DNA of 64,000 bases from Buddleja alternifolia (taxonomy: Eukaryota > Streptophyta > Magnoliopsida > Lamiales > Scrophulariaceae). Under the pieces are notes generated by a model that saw nothing but the letters and a program-made list of their open reading frames with translations, was not told where the DNA came from and made no database searches. Where the stretch lies: positions 27,041,022 to 27,105,021 of the forward strand of contig CM033399.1 in the NCBI GenBank assembly GCA_019426215.1, given 5' to 3'. The translations under genes and the position numbers were made by a program. This document shows, piece by piece, positions 21,788 through 32,627 of this stretch. The stretch's first letter is position 1; each line of letters begins with the position of its first letter.

Positions 21788-21974
21788 GGGGTTGGTCCGA
21801 GTAGTAAGCAACTCGATTCCGTTTAAGTAAGGTCTCGAGTTCGAGACTTTGTGAATGCAGAAAACCTCCGCTGGGAGACTCACCCATCACTGTCAGGTGT
21901 GCAACCCGGGTCGGATCCGGATGTAGTCGGGGCAAAGCACCGGTGAACCGAGTGGGCAACCAAAAATATATATA
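21788..21974 (+). mobile_element. tRNA-derived SINE, family 1
   Basis: Exact 12-bp target duplication TATATAAGAATA (21776-21787 and 21975-21986). The 5' end has pol III boxes: A-box-like TTGGTCCGAGTAGT near 21792 and B-box-like CGAGTTCGAGAC near 21837. The body ends GTGAACCGAGTGGGCAACC followed by an A/TA-rich tail, typical of plant SINEs. Confidence 0.75.
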
Positions 21975-22023
21975 TATATAAGAATACATGTTCGTCATAA
22001 GTATGTTAGAAAATAAAGGTTTT

Positions 22024-22224
22024 TTCTTTTTTAATTCTAGACCGTGAGTGATACTCTGACCCGATAAACCCGGGACGATAATTTTTTAATCATGGGTCAC
22101 ACAGACCCTAGAAAACTCCAAATAAGGAGAGAAAAGACACAACTTGTAACAATCTAGAATTGAACCCAGGACCTCTGCATGGAAATGAAAGATGATACCA
22201 CTAGACTAACAAGCCTTGGGTAGG
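22024..22224 (-). mobile_element. tRNA-derived SINE, family 2, copy 1
   Basis: Read on the minus strand it starts with an A-box-like TTAGTCTAGTGGTATCATC and a B-box-like GGTTCAATTC, and ends in an A-rich tail (T-rich at 22021-22032 on plus). Flanks AATAAAGGTTTT (22012-22023) and AATTAAGGATTT (22225-22236) match at 10 of 12. The same family is complete at 61378-61582 and fragmentary at 1-65 and 5330-5397. Confidence 0.65.
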
Positions 22225-23300
22225 AATTAAGGATTTTAAATTTTAAGTAATTTGTTCAATCTATTTAAATTTCAGCTTATAAAGAAAAACATCATAGAGA
22301 ATGATTACTTCTTAATTAAATAAGCATGATGTTTAGTTTTGTTTACATTTGTTAATTATACATAAATCATAATATATATAAATTTCAATTCTAATCTTTT
22401 AATTTTAATTGTCAAACTTATTTATTAAAATTCTTAATATATTAAGTTCAAAAATTAATCGATTAATTGATTTCTTTATTTATTTGTTAATTTGTATTTT
22501 TTTTTAATATTTTTTTCACTTTGGCATTTCTTTCCACATGTTATTTAGAGAATTGACCATTGGGCAAAATGTTCAAGTTCGGAGTCAACTTGGGCACAAT
22601 CATCGGAAAATTAAAAAAACCCCCAATTTGGGAGAATTATTTGTGTGGCACATGATCTTTTTCGGCCAAATTAAAAAATTCCAATCAAATTTTGACTAAA
22701 TTCGGGAGTTTTAAAAAATAATTAAAAAATTATTTTTTAAAAAAATATCCAGTATACAAACTATTTGACTAATTTTGCCACTCCTGTAATTACGAGATTA
22801 ATTTTGCAATTTTCTCAGTATCTAAAGGATACAAGAGAATTTCACATCCTAAATTATTTGAAATAATCACTGATACATTTGACTAGCTTTTCAATTATTT
22901 AGGATTTGGGTGAAAAGGGCCCTTTAAACTTCATAGTTAGATAGAACAACTTTGAGAGGAACCACCCTGCTCATTGCAAGACCAAACTTCTCGTTTATGT
23001 CTAACTCTTGCAATGTCATCCCGTGTTCAAGTTTCCAGTTAAAGTTATAAATCAAAGTTGTCACCATGAGATGTAGCATTCAGTTTGCCAACGGCATCCC
23101 TGGGCACAATCTCCTACCAAAACTGAATGGAATAAGCTCAAAACCTTGACCCTCTGAAATCTATTTTACAATCTATAAATCGTTCAGGATCAAAGGAATC
23201 TGAATTTGGCCGTATACTTGATCCCTCCCTATAATTCATATATTAGTGAAAACTTGCGCATTTTGCGGGATCATGTAGCCGTTGATTTCTATATCAACTT
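22157..23300. repeat. Duplicated segment, copy B (empty site)
   Basis: Collinear with 5330-5435 joined to 13718-14738. It has a single CTATTTAAA at 22261-22269 and so shows the unoccupied target of the 8.3 kb insertion. It includes SINE head, AT-rich spacer and P450 3' end. Confidence 0.75.
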
Positions 23301-23510
23301 CTGCCTTGTGCTGTAGTAAAACTTGGCCAGGAGGGTGATATGACTAAAGACTTCTTTGATCACAGCTTGTAAGTATGGGAGTTTTGGAATACTGGATTCT
23401 TCGACTTGTCTATCATCTCCGATCACATCTCTAAGCACATTTTTCAAATTTGACATTTTCTCAGGTTGAGCAGTAATTCTGTCATGATCCACTCTACTGT
23501 ACTCGTGGTA
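22930..23510 (-). pseudogene. Cytochrome P450 fragment (CYP76-like), copy B
   Basis: Minus strand. 23289-23480 covers the region before the K-helix (KNVLRDVIGDDRQVEESSIP, KLPYLQAVIKEVF). The stretch toward 22930 covers the PERF-like region (RFIDCKIDFRGSRF) and a decayed haem loop and C-terminus with several in-frame stops. It extends further into the exon than copy A, which lost this part. No upstream exon with the I-helix or membrane anchor is seen, so it is a truncated pseudogene. Confidence 0.75.
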
Positions 23511-24608
23511 GTATGTGTTCCATATTACCATATTTAATTTAGACTTGTTTGATTGTTATATACGCCATGGTATAGCGGGGTACATGGTTGATGAAACTAC
23601 ACCAAGGAGTGGCGAATTGGGGGGAAGATGCAGAGCTGCTAATAACCACATTAAACATTTGTGTTGGTCGTATTCAATCTGCAGACAGAGATACTATCCC
23701 ACGACGAGTGCAATACTCACCAAGCTCGTCAGTAAAATTTGTCACAAGCTTTCTCAATTTACGCGTAATCAGGACAATTCTAGCCTGTACATATATAATT
23801 CATTTTCTTCTTGCAGTGCATTGATTTATTTTCATGATATAATTCAAACGATAGGTATCGGAACAGGATAATATCGAAAATGGGAGGAGCATAAAACATA
23901 CGGAGTAGAAGAAAACATGCAGAGGTTGATGCAATTAGTTCTTAAAGAACCCAGTGGCATCAGCATGGACATCAAACAAACATATTTTACTGGTTGCAAA
24001 AGCATTCTACTACACTATTTTTCTGCAGAAACCATTGACACTCATATATCCAAAGTACTCTTTGAACCAGTACCGTGATATTTCGAAATTATAATTTGGA
24101 CCAATTATTGTAGATACTGCCATAAACTGTACTTTGGACAATATTGAGATGCACTTTTAACAATTACTAATAAAATTCATGTGCATTCACATGTTCAATC
24201 CATTCATACGCACGAGTATATAAAAAATATAATTACAATTTCATATATTTTGAAGTATAACAAAAATAGTAGTGAAGACTTATACTAATCTTAATATATT
24301 ACGGTAATAAAACATGCCATCTATTATTTGACCTTGCTAGAGGTAAATTAAAATGAATCATTTTTAAATTTCTTATTATGTCAAATATCATATCATAGAT
24401 CATCATAAGTTTCTACAGATTTTTTTCCTTAATTATTTAGCAAAAAGAAATATCTCCAAAAACTCAAGCAAATTGCTCAGTATTCCATTCGACAAAATTA
24501 ACATTTCACAATCAAAATCCTGAAGTAAAAAATAGGATACAACCTGTATTGTTGTATATGGGGTCCCGGGAAACTCCTCAAGGATAAAGATTTAACTGAA
24601 CCTAAAAT
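23511..24608. other. Intergenic DNA between P450 relic and GMP synthase
   Basis: AT-rich with one less AT-rich block (23540-23770) that has overlapping short plus-strand ORFs but no recognisable domain. It contains the 3' flank of the GMP synthase gene; I see no second gene. Confidence 0.4.
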
Positions 24609-27600
24609 TTATTCCCACTCGATAGTTGATGGAGGCTTTGATGTAATGTCTAGAAGAACTCGGTTTACACCGGGAACTTCATTGCAAATTCTTGTAGATA
24701 GATCAGCAAGAAACTTGTGATCAAAGTAATACCTGCATTTTTGTATAATAAAATATAACAGTAAGTGATTGTCATTTACATTCTCGCACGAGATGAGAGA
24801 ATTAATTTAGGAATTTGAATGAATCATCTACAACAAGCACTTAAAGACAATATAACTAATCTGAAAAGAGAAATATATACCAGTCTGCAGTCATTCCATC
24901 TTGACTTGTGACAGCTCTAAGGGTAATGGCATAACTATGAGTTCTTTGATCGCCTTGCACTCCAACAGTTAGTACCGGCATAAACACAGCAAAAGCTTGC
25001 CATATACAGTCATATATCCCGGCATCTCGTATAGCTTGAATGAAGATATCATCCGCCTGAAATAAATTGTACGTAACAGATATTGAGAATATGAGCTCCA
25101 GTTGAATAATTCATATTCAAGAAGACAAAAGTATTATATACCTTGCGCAGAATGTCCAAGCGATTTTCTAAAGTAACGTCACCAGGGACACGTACTGCAA
25201 GGCCCGGTCCGGGGAAGGGGTGACGCTTTAAGAAGGCTGGTGGAACCCCCATAATTTTTCCCAGTTCACGAACCTTACCAAGAATTCAAAGTAGATTATC
25301 AAAACACAAGGAAGCATATCATTTGGGAAAATGAAGATGGATGTGATATATATATATATAGGAATAACGATATAAAGAACTTGAAACTCAATAAGGGACC
25401 CCCATAATTTTTCCCAGTTCACGAACCTTACTAAGAATTCAAAGTAGATTATCAAAACACAAGGACGCATATCATTTGGGAAAAAAGAAGATGGATGTGA
25501 TATATATACAGGAATAACGATATAAAGAACTTGAAACTCAATACCTCATCCTTAAATAGAAGTTTAAGTGGTTCGATAAGCTTCAATTTCATGTCTTTGG
25601 GGAGTCCTCCGACATTATGATGGCTTTTGATTGTGTGCGAGTGGGTCCTACCACTTCCAGGGGGCGGGCAGGATTCGATCACATCAGGATACAAGGTTCC
25701 TTGTACCAAATAAGCAGGTTTCTTCCCTATCTTTTGCTCTAAATCATGGGCAAAAGCATCAAAGATACTAATGAATTCACTTCCAATGATTTTTCTCTTC
25801 TTTTCGGGTTCTGTAACACCTTTAAGCTTGCTGAGAAATTGCTCTACAGCATCAACGCAAGTAACAGGTAAATGAAGATCCGACTCGAAGGTCTGCATCA
25901 CTCTTTCCTGCTCCTTATACCTATATAGAACAAAGAAAAAAAATCAAATAAGAATGAATAATACATAGAAACAAGGTATATAATCGATTTCGTCCTTCAG
26001 GTATTAATCCTTGCCTTCTTCGGAAACATAAGGGGAAGAAGTATACCAAAAAATGCCACTTTGTCAAAACAGAGTTTAGTCTGACCTTAATAATCCATTG
26101 TCAACAAAAACACAATGAAGTCTGTCTCCAATTGCCTTATGAACAAGAGTAGCAGCAACTGTGGAGTCAACACCGCCAGATAATGCGCAGATGACATGAT
26201 CTTCAAGTCCGACTGTGTCTTTAATGACTTTTAATTCTTCATCCAAAACATCTTCCATTGTCCAGCCAGCAGTGACTCCACATACATCAAAGAGGAAATA
26301 TTTTAGTGTTTCCATTCCTTCTGGTGAATGTGTTACCTACAAAAGTTTCATAAGATCGTCAAAAGGAATCTCTTCGACTTTGTCCAACAAAGTCAAAAGG
26401 CACTATTAACTCCAATTTGATTGAGTTCCAAAAGGAAAGGAAACCGACTGACGAGAGAAGGCAGAAAAGAAAAACGGGATTAGATGCCCAAGTAGTGCTA
26501 ACTATGGTCGAAGGATCCCAGGCTCTATCATGATCTGACTGTATTGAGGCTGGATATTGAGGGACCAACAAGAGGACTCATAATGAGTTCAATGCACGGT
26601 TTAAGAAGAATTTTACTGTTTCAACCTATCGCTCAACTTCATTTGCCATTAAAGGTGTCAGCTTTGAGGAGAGTGAAGACCAGAACTGTAATTAACATTA
26701 TGAACATTATGTCACCACCGCATATAACACCTCAATAATTTCTCAAACACAGAGCAGATTTGAAGGGGAAGGGAGAGCTAGTCCGGAAACAATATTTCCA
26801 TTCAAGTGACAATTTTATTAGCACCAAAGTTTCAAATCAACCATTCATACAAAGTCACTTTCAATGGATCAAATTTGAACAGGACTCAAAATTAACCAGT
26901 AAGGACGATTACTCAGAACTCCAGGGTACAAAGGAATACTGAGTAGCAGACAGAATCAATGTCATTATTAATCCATCATTTTTGAGGGAAAATAAAAAGA
27001 AATAAAGATTCCAACTTTCAGAACATAATAATCATCAAGAAACATATATGTTAAAGGCCCAATAATCATCTACATTTACATCCAAACCCATCCCCCCCCC
27101 GCCCCCAAAAAAAATAAAAATAAATAAACCATAGGTAAAACAGTTTTTTCCAACTTTATACTCAAAGCAATCCAATTTTTATAAAAAAGTAGTTATTTTT
27201 CCAAATAGCATGCTAAGTTCTATTCTAAGCTAACCTAATACCTGTTATCATAAAACTAACCCTCAAAAGTTCCAACTTTATATTCAAAGCAATCAAATTC
27301 TAATCAAAAGTCAATCACATTAAAAAATAATCAAAAGTTCATCCAAAATGTATATACCTCAGGATGATACTGCAACCCATAAAACCTCTTTCCCCGATTC
27401 TCCACCGCAGCGACAGCCCCCTGCTTACTCCTCGCCACAACTTCGAACCCCTCGGGCAACCTCACCGCCTCGTCGCCATGACTCATCCACACACTCTGCC
27501 TATCCCCAACCTTCTTATACCCAAACAGCCCACCCACCTTCTCCACACCAATCTCCATCCTCCCATACTCTTGCTTCTCCCCAACCCTAACTTCACCCCC

Positions 27601-27903
27601 CAATTGCTGCACAATCAGCTGCAGCCCATAACATATGCCCAGAACGTGAACGTTGTTCGACTGCACGTACTCGATGAACCCGGGTGGGAAACACGGCGCG
27701 TTTTGTGCGTGAACGCTGTGGGGGCCGCCGGATAGGACGATTACGCGAGGGTTTAGGTCGGCGATTGATTTCAACGAAGAGGTGCCGTTGATGCAGAGGG
27801 AGAAGACGTTGAGGGCACGGATTCTTCGGGTGATGAGATGAGTGTACTGAGAGCCGAAGTCTAGGATTAGCACCAGGTTCGATTTCACGGCGTTAGCTTC
27901 CAT
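24609..27903 (-). CDS. guaA: GMP synthase (glutamine-hydrolysing), six exons
   Basis: Converts XMP to GMP with ATP and glutamine, the last step of de novo guanylate synthesis, normally cytosolic. Exons (minus): 27903-27358, 26336-26086, 25920-25545, 25273-25142, 25056-24881, 24732-24609; all introns GT-AG, total 1605 nt = 534 aa plus stop, the usual plant length. Class I glutamine amidotransferase domain, residues about 9-190: SGGPHSVHA, nucleophile Cys91 in GICYGLQLI, His180 and Glu182 in QYHPE. ATP-pyrophosphatase domain: P-loop SGGVDS at 235-240. C-terminal dimerisation domain with [15 protein letters not shown] and the terminal TIEWE. Start ATG at 27903 precedes the conserved [15 protein letters not shown]. 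Intron 3 carries a tandem duplication. The eukaryotic gene is often called GMPS. Confidence 0.95.
25245..25545 (-). repeat. Tandem duplication in GMP synthase intron 3 with a decoy exon 4 start
   Basis: About 150 bp (25245-25393) is repeated at 25396-25545 with few differences. Each unit has the 5' end of exon 4 ([10 protein letters not shown]) with its acceptor TAAG|GTTCGTGAA and the adjoining intron. The inner copy, used in my model, leads into the rest of exon 4. The outer copy, met first by the spliceosome, soon runs into TGA, so it is a pseudo-exon. Confidence 0.85.
26337..27357 (-). other. GMP synthase intron 1 (about 1 kb)
   Basis: Flanked by GTATAT and GTAG. It contains a C-run followed by an A-rich stretch near 27093-27125 and short ORFs without recognisable domains. 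No inserted gene is evident. Confidence 0.7.
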
Positions 27904-28020
27904 TTTGTTGCAGAGTTTTTTTTTTTTTTTTTTGGTGTGTGGGTGGATTTTGGGGTGAGGGGTTTATGGGTGGAGGCTAGGGCTTTTCTTGCCAGTGAGC
28001 TTTATATATAAATATATGTG
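27904..28020 (-). promoter_or_regulatory. GMP synthase core promoter and 5' UTR
   Basis: On the minus strand a TATA-like run (TATTTATATATAAAG) lies at about 27999-28014, roughly 100 bp upstream of the ATG. The presumed 5' UTR carries a poly-A run (T-run at 27917-27934 on plus) directly before AACTCTGCAACAAA and the ATG. Confidence 0.5.
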
Positions 28021-28044
28021 GCGGGAAAGGAAAGGCAGGTGCAT

Positions 28045-28067
28045 TTATATATATATATATATATATA

Positions 28068-28099
<32 letters not shown>

Positions 28100-28110
28100 G
28101 ATATATGTAT
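28045..28110. repeat. TA microsatellite
   Basis: (TA)n with GATA interruptions directly between the GMP synthase promoter and the next element. Confidence 0.85.
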
Positions 28111-28111
28111 A

Positions 28112-30793
28112 GGGTATGGATCAAATACGTCCCTACAGTTTAGGTAAGATATAAGACCCAATTTAGGCCATTTAAACCATTTGATCCCAAGGTCCACATT
28201 TAAAGCCATTATTTCAGATTTTATATTTAATTTAATGATGATGGGGGCATTTTGGTCAATAGATTTAACAAACTCATGCAAATAACATGCAAGATCAAAT
28301 CAAATCCCACTATATCCGCCCATAATAGATTTTCCCCCCAATTAATTCTCTTCTTCCCAATTAAAAAAATGTAAATTTTTTACAGAAGTATTGATGCGTA
28401 TTGACGCAAAGAATGCAAATAACATAAAATTGATACACAGGAGTTAAAGATTGATGCACAGAACTCAAGTAATCATCGAGATTGATTCAACATCATAGTC
28501 AATTCATCATCCATACAAGCTCGATTCATCATTTTCGGAAATTCGCATTTTGTCCTCCAGAACATAATATCTTAATAATAATATTGTATTCTCCATAACA
28601 TAATATCTTAACAATACACATGTCGTATTTTGTTAAATTAGTTGGTGTAATATAACTGTATGATATGTAAACACACACTGTATAATTGGTTATATGATGT
28701 TGTATACTGGGTTATAGGATAATGTATAATGGTTTATGAGATTGTAACTATATGATGCATACTCACACTGTATAATTGGTTATAAGACACTGTATATTGT
28801 CTTATAATATACTGTATATTGGTTTATATTATACTGTATAGTAGTTTGAAATCACTAATTGTATGTATAGAAATCAAATCCCACTTATTTACGTTATTTA
28901 TCATCAAAGTCAAGTAATCATCAAGCTCGATTCATCATCATCGATCGTGAATACAAAATCTTATGCAAAAGATTTCAACTTTGTTACGTGATTCCTCTGT
29001 TTTTTCACAGGCATCCCAATTTCAAATCATTTTATTTTTTTGGTTCTTTTAATTTAAGTAGTAATGGCAATTTAGAAAGATAGAATAAGGTTCAATGTTG
29101 GTGACCTCCGCAGAACATGAGAGCTATACATTCCCACAAACATCTTGAAAAAATTGTTGTATAGAGAGACCCTGTTATATGGCCTCATGGACCACCTGTT
29201 ATACAGCAAATATTAGTGTATTATACACTAAAAACTCAGTATACATTAGCTTGTAAATCACAAATACAACATCATACAGTAGCTTATAAACCATTATACA
29301 GTAAATACAACGGTGATATACAGTGTGTGATTAGTGACATACAATTAGTGATTTCAAATCATTATACAGTATCTTATAACCCAGTATATAGTATCTTATA
29401 AATCAGTATACAGTATCATATAACCCATTATACAGTGAATACAATAGCTAATTAATCCATTATACAATAGTTAATAAACAAATATACAGTAAATACAAAC
29501 AAGGTAAAGTACGGAAATAATGGAAATAAATAAAAATAAAAATAAAAATCCGACTGAAAACACAAAAACGCAAAAAAACTTAGTAAAACAATGGAATTTG
29601 GGCCCGAGAGGGTGGTGCTCAGCATACTTATGATAAGTATCCTGAGTTGTTTTTAAAACGACGTTTCCTTCAAGATTGAAGTAGAGCTTGGGGCCAAATT
29701 CCAAAAACAGTTTTTGACTTTCGGAAATTTAAAAAATATATATTTTTATTATTTTTTTAAGCAAAATACAGTACATGAGTAGTGATATACAGTATGGTAT
29801 TTAGTGACATCACAATTAGTGATTTTTTAAACCATCATACAGTAGCTTATAAACCATTATACAGTAAATACAACGGTGATATACAGTGTGTGATTAGTGA
29901 CATACAATTAGTGATTTCAAACCATTATATATTATCTTATAAACAACTATACAGTATGTTATAACACATTATACAGTATCTTACAACCCATTATATAGTG
30001 TGTGTTTATACATCATACAACTAGAATCTTATAAATCATTATACAGTATCTTATAACACAATATACAGTAACATATAAGCCAATATACAGAATCATATAA
30101 CCCATTATACAGTGAATACAATAGCTCATAAACATTATACAATAGCTAATTCATACATTATACAATAGCTAATAAACAAATATACAATAGGGGAAATTGA
30201 TATTTCGTGATCGATTTTTCAGTTTGCGAAAATCCGTCATCTTCATGGCTATTTTCCGGTCGTCTTCCCCAGCGACTCGAGTAGCGACATCACCGCCATC
30301 CCATAGCAGCGAACATCGCCGCTTGCCGCGCCTCCCACAGCGGCGCGTCTCGCCGCCTTTCTCAGAAGATCATTGAAGTCGACGAGTTAACACAAATTCC
30401 AGAAATTCAATATTTCAAATTTTGGTTTTTTCAATCTCGATTTTCCAGAAACTTCAGGATTTTAATTCAATCAAAACTGATTCTAGTGAAACCAAAATTT
30501 CAGATTGATATTTCTTAATTTTCGGTGATTTAATTTTGGCAAAAAATCGAGAGATTGTAGGGGGGATTTTGGCAGTTTTAAATGGAGAGATTTTAGGAAA
30601 GATTTTGTGCCGTATTTTTGGTAGTTTGATGTTGTATAATGATGTCATTGACTATTATACCCCCTGATACATTTGGAGCAAATATCCCGCCTGTTTCTTG
30701 ATTATTTTTTAGACTGTTGGATTTAATGTATCCAATGGTGTATATTAGGTCTTATATCTTATCTAATAGAGGGTATGTATTAGATCTTGACCC
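28112..30793. mobile_element. 2.7 kb foldback element with about 80-bp inverted ends
   Basis: Left end GGGTATGGATCAAATAC and right end (opposite strand) GGGTCAAGATCTAATAC, with AAGATATAAGACC shared inside both arms. Flanks are AT-rich and similar (TATGTATA versus TATATATA, 7 of 8), so the target duplication length is uncertain. The interior is built from ATACAGTA/TTATAAACC repeats plus a GC-richer part near 30250-30370. No transposase. MULE-like by its long ends; inference. Confidence 0.6.
28620..30190. repeat. Degenerate ATACAGT/TTATAA repeat array in two orientations
   Basis: The left block (28620-28860) reads CTGTATAATTGGTTATA-like units; the right blocks (29200-29500 and 29765-30190) read the reverse complement, TATAACCCATTATACAG. 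A longer unit (AACCATTATACAGTAAATAC with CAACGGTGATATACAGTGTG) is present at 29286-29345 and again at 29855-29910. Unit spacing is irregular, about 20-40 bp. Confidence 0.75.
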
Positions 30794-30814
30794 TATATAT
30801 ACATTTGTATATAT

Positions 30815-31437
30815 TGGACCAAAAAGAAGATTAATAATTTTTAAATAGATAATGATTTAAAAGAAAAAATATCAAAAATATTATTAAATTCTGATAATTT
30901 AGAAACTGAATCATATTCTAAATATAGTAGTGATTCTGAAAAGATTAAAGCTTTAGAAACTGACTCAATAATATCTGAATTAGAATCTACCCCAGAATGT
31001 GAACCCTGTCTTCAGTGACAACCCTGTGTCAATAACATTGAAGAAAAATAATATTATAAAATTCTATCTCAGTTTCAAGATATGGAACTAAATGTTCTAG
31101 ATAGTAATAATATTTTTGAATTCCTTAAACATATTAAGGATGCTGATTTAAGATAAAAAATAATAGATCAAATGGAAAATACTCCAAGTACTTCTAGTGA
31201 TACTAGAAATATCAGAGAGGAAGTGATAACTTCTCCGGAACCATATTCTATGACTGATAAACTTCCAAAAATAGATAGGTAGTCAAAACTCTTACATCTT
31301 TAAATGATATTATGATAGAAATGAATCATTTAAGAAAAGAAATTGATTCTTTAAAATAGAAAAATAAAATTCTTGACAATAGAATATCAGGATTAGAAAA
31401 TAATTCTAAAACCAATTCTATTCCTCAAGAAGAACAA
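30815..31437 (+). pseudogene. Pararetroviral region upstream of the protease, degraded
   Basis: Acidic, Ser/Glu-rich translated stretches with several stops (e.g. near 31015, 31155, 31280), then a helical region directly before the protease frame. It may be the C-terminal part of the capsid region; no zinc knuckle is visible. Confidence 0.4.
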
Positions 31438-31857
31438 ATGGTAAATATGACTAATTTTCAATTTCCAAATGATAATTTTTTAAATACTCTTGAGCAAATA
31501 ATTTCTCAAAAATGGACTATTAAAATTACTCTTCTGATAGATAATTATTTTTCACAAGAATTTATTGATTTGATTGATAGTGATGCAGATTTAAATGTTA
31601 TACAAGAAGGATTAATTCCTACCAGATATTTTCAAAAGACTACACATACACTATCACATGCTGGAGGACAAAAATTGAATATCAGTTTTAAGCTTCCAAA
31701 AACTTTTGTTTGCATTGATAGAAATTGCATTCCAACAAGTTTTTTACTTGTTAAAAATATTTCAAATCAAGTTATACTTGGTTCACCTTTTATTACAAAA
31801 ATTTATCCTTTTATAAAAGTAAATTATAAAGATGGAATTATAGGCACTTATATATAA
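31438..31857 (+). pseudogene. Pararetroviral aspartic protease
   Basis: 139 open codons. The active-site strand reads LIDSDADLNVIQEG, i.e. the family D-[ST]-G-A with Gly changed to Asp. Then HTLSHAGGQKLNI, and the second motif VILGSPFITKIYPF. It would have processed the viral polyprotein. It is followed by a stop at 31855-31857 and a further stop near 31967 before the RT. Confidence 0.7.
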
Positions 31858-32627
31858 TAATAAGCCTATACATCTTAATTTTGTCACAAAACCTTTTACA
31901 AAAGTTTTACATGGGATGTATGAACATCTCAAAGCTAAAGAAAATCAATTAAATTTATCTCAAAAATGAAGTCAATATTTAACTATTGAAGAAAAACCTC
32001 AAAATCCTAAATTACAGGATAAAATAAAACTTCTTCATAATAAATTTTGCCTAGAAATTTGTAATGACCATCCTAATGCTTTTTGGGATAGGAAAAAATA
32101 TATTGTTGATCTTCCTTATGAAAATGATTTTAATGAAAAAAATATTCCTACCAAGGCTAGGCCTTGTCAAATGAATTCTAAATATTTAGAATTATGCAAA
32201 AAAGAAATTGAATCTTTGCTTAATAAAAAATTAATATGTCCTTCTCAATCTCCATGGTCATGTACTGCATTTTATGTTAATAAACATAGTGAACAGGAAA
32301 GAAGAGTTCCTAGATTGGTAATAAATTATAAACCTCTTAATAAGGTTTTAAAATGGATCAGACACCCTATTCCTAATAAAAATGATCTTTTAGATAGATT
32401 ATATAATGCTATAATATTTTTCAAATTTGATTTAAAATTAGGATATTGGCAAATTCAAATTAATAAATCTGATAGGTATAAAACTGCTTTTAATGTTCCC
32501 ATAAGACATTATGAATGAAATGTTATACCTTTTGGTCTGAAGAATGCTCCTTCAGAAATTTCAAAAAATAATGAATGATATTTTTACTCCTTACAGTGAG
32601 TTTATTATCGTATACATTGATGATATT
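31858..32627 (+). pseudogene. Pararetroviral reverse transcriptase, first part
   Basis: The open piece 32171-32518 holds the RT fingers and palm (CPSQSPWSCTAFYVNKH, RLVINYKPLNKVLK, FDLKLGYWQIQI). A TGA at 32516-32518 and a frame change near 32550 precede PFGLKNAPS and the catalytic YIDD at about 32612-32623, immediately before the solo LTR. Downstream parts of the same domain are at 34201-34389 and 48707-49011. Confidence 0.75.

Noticed and set aside
25228..25470. Separate small gene within the GMP synthase locus
   Set aside because: The 80-codon open frame arises from the tandem duplication of intron 3 and part of exon 4.
27348..27735. Two plus-strand Pro-rich ORFs
   Set aside because: Antisense to exon 1 of GMP synthase, which is well supported.
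28620..30190. CRISPR-like repeat/spacer array
   Set aside because: Units are degenerate, irregularly spaced, AT-rich, in both orientations and inside a plant foldback element.
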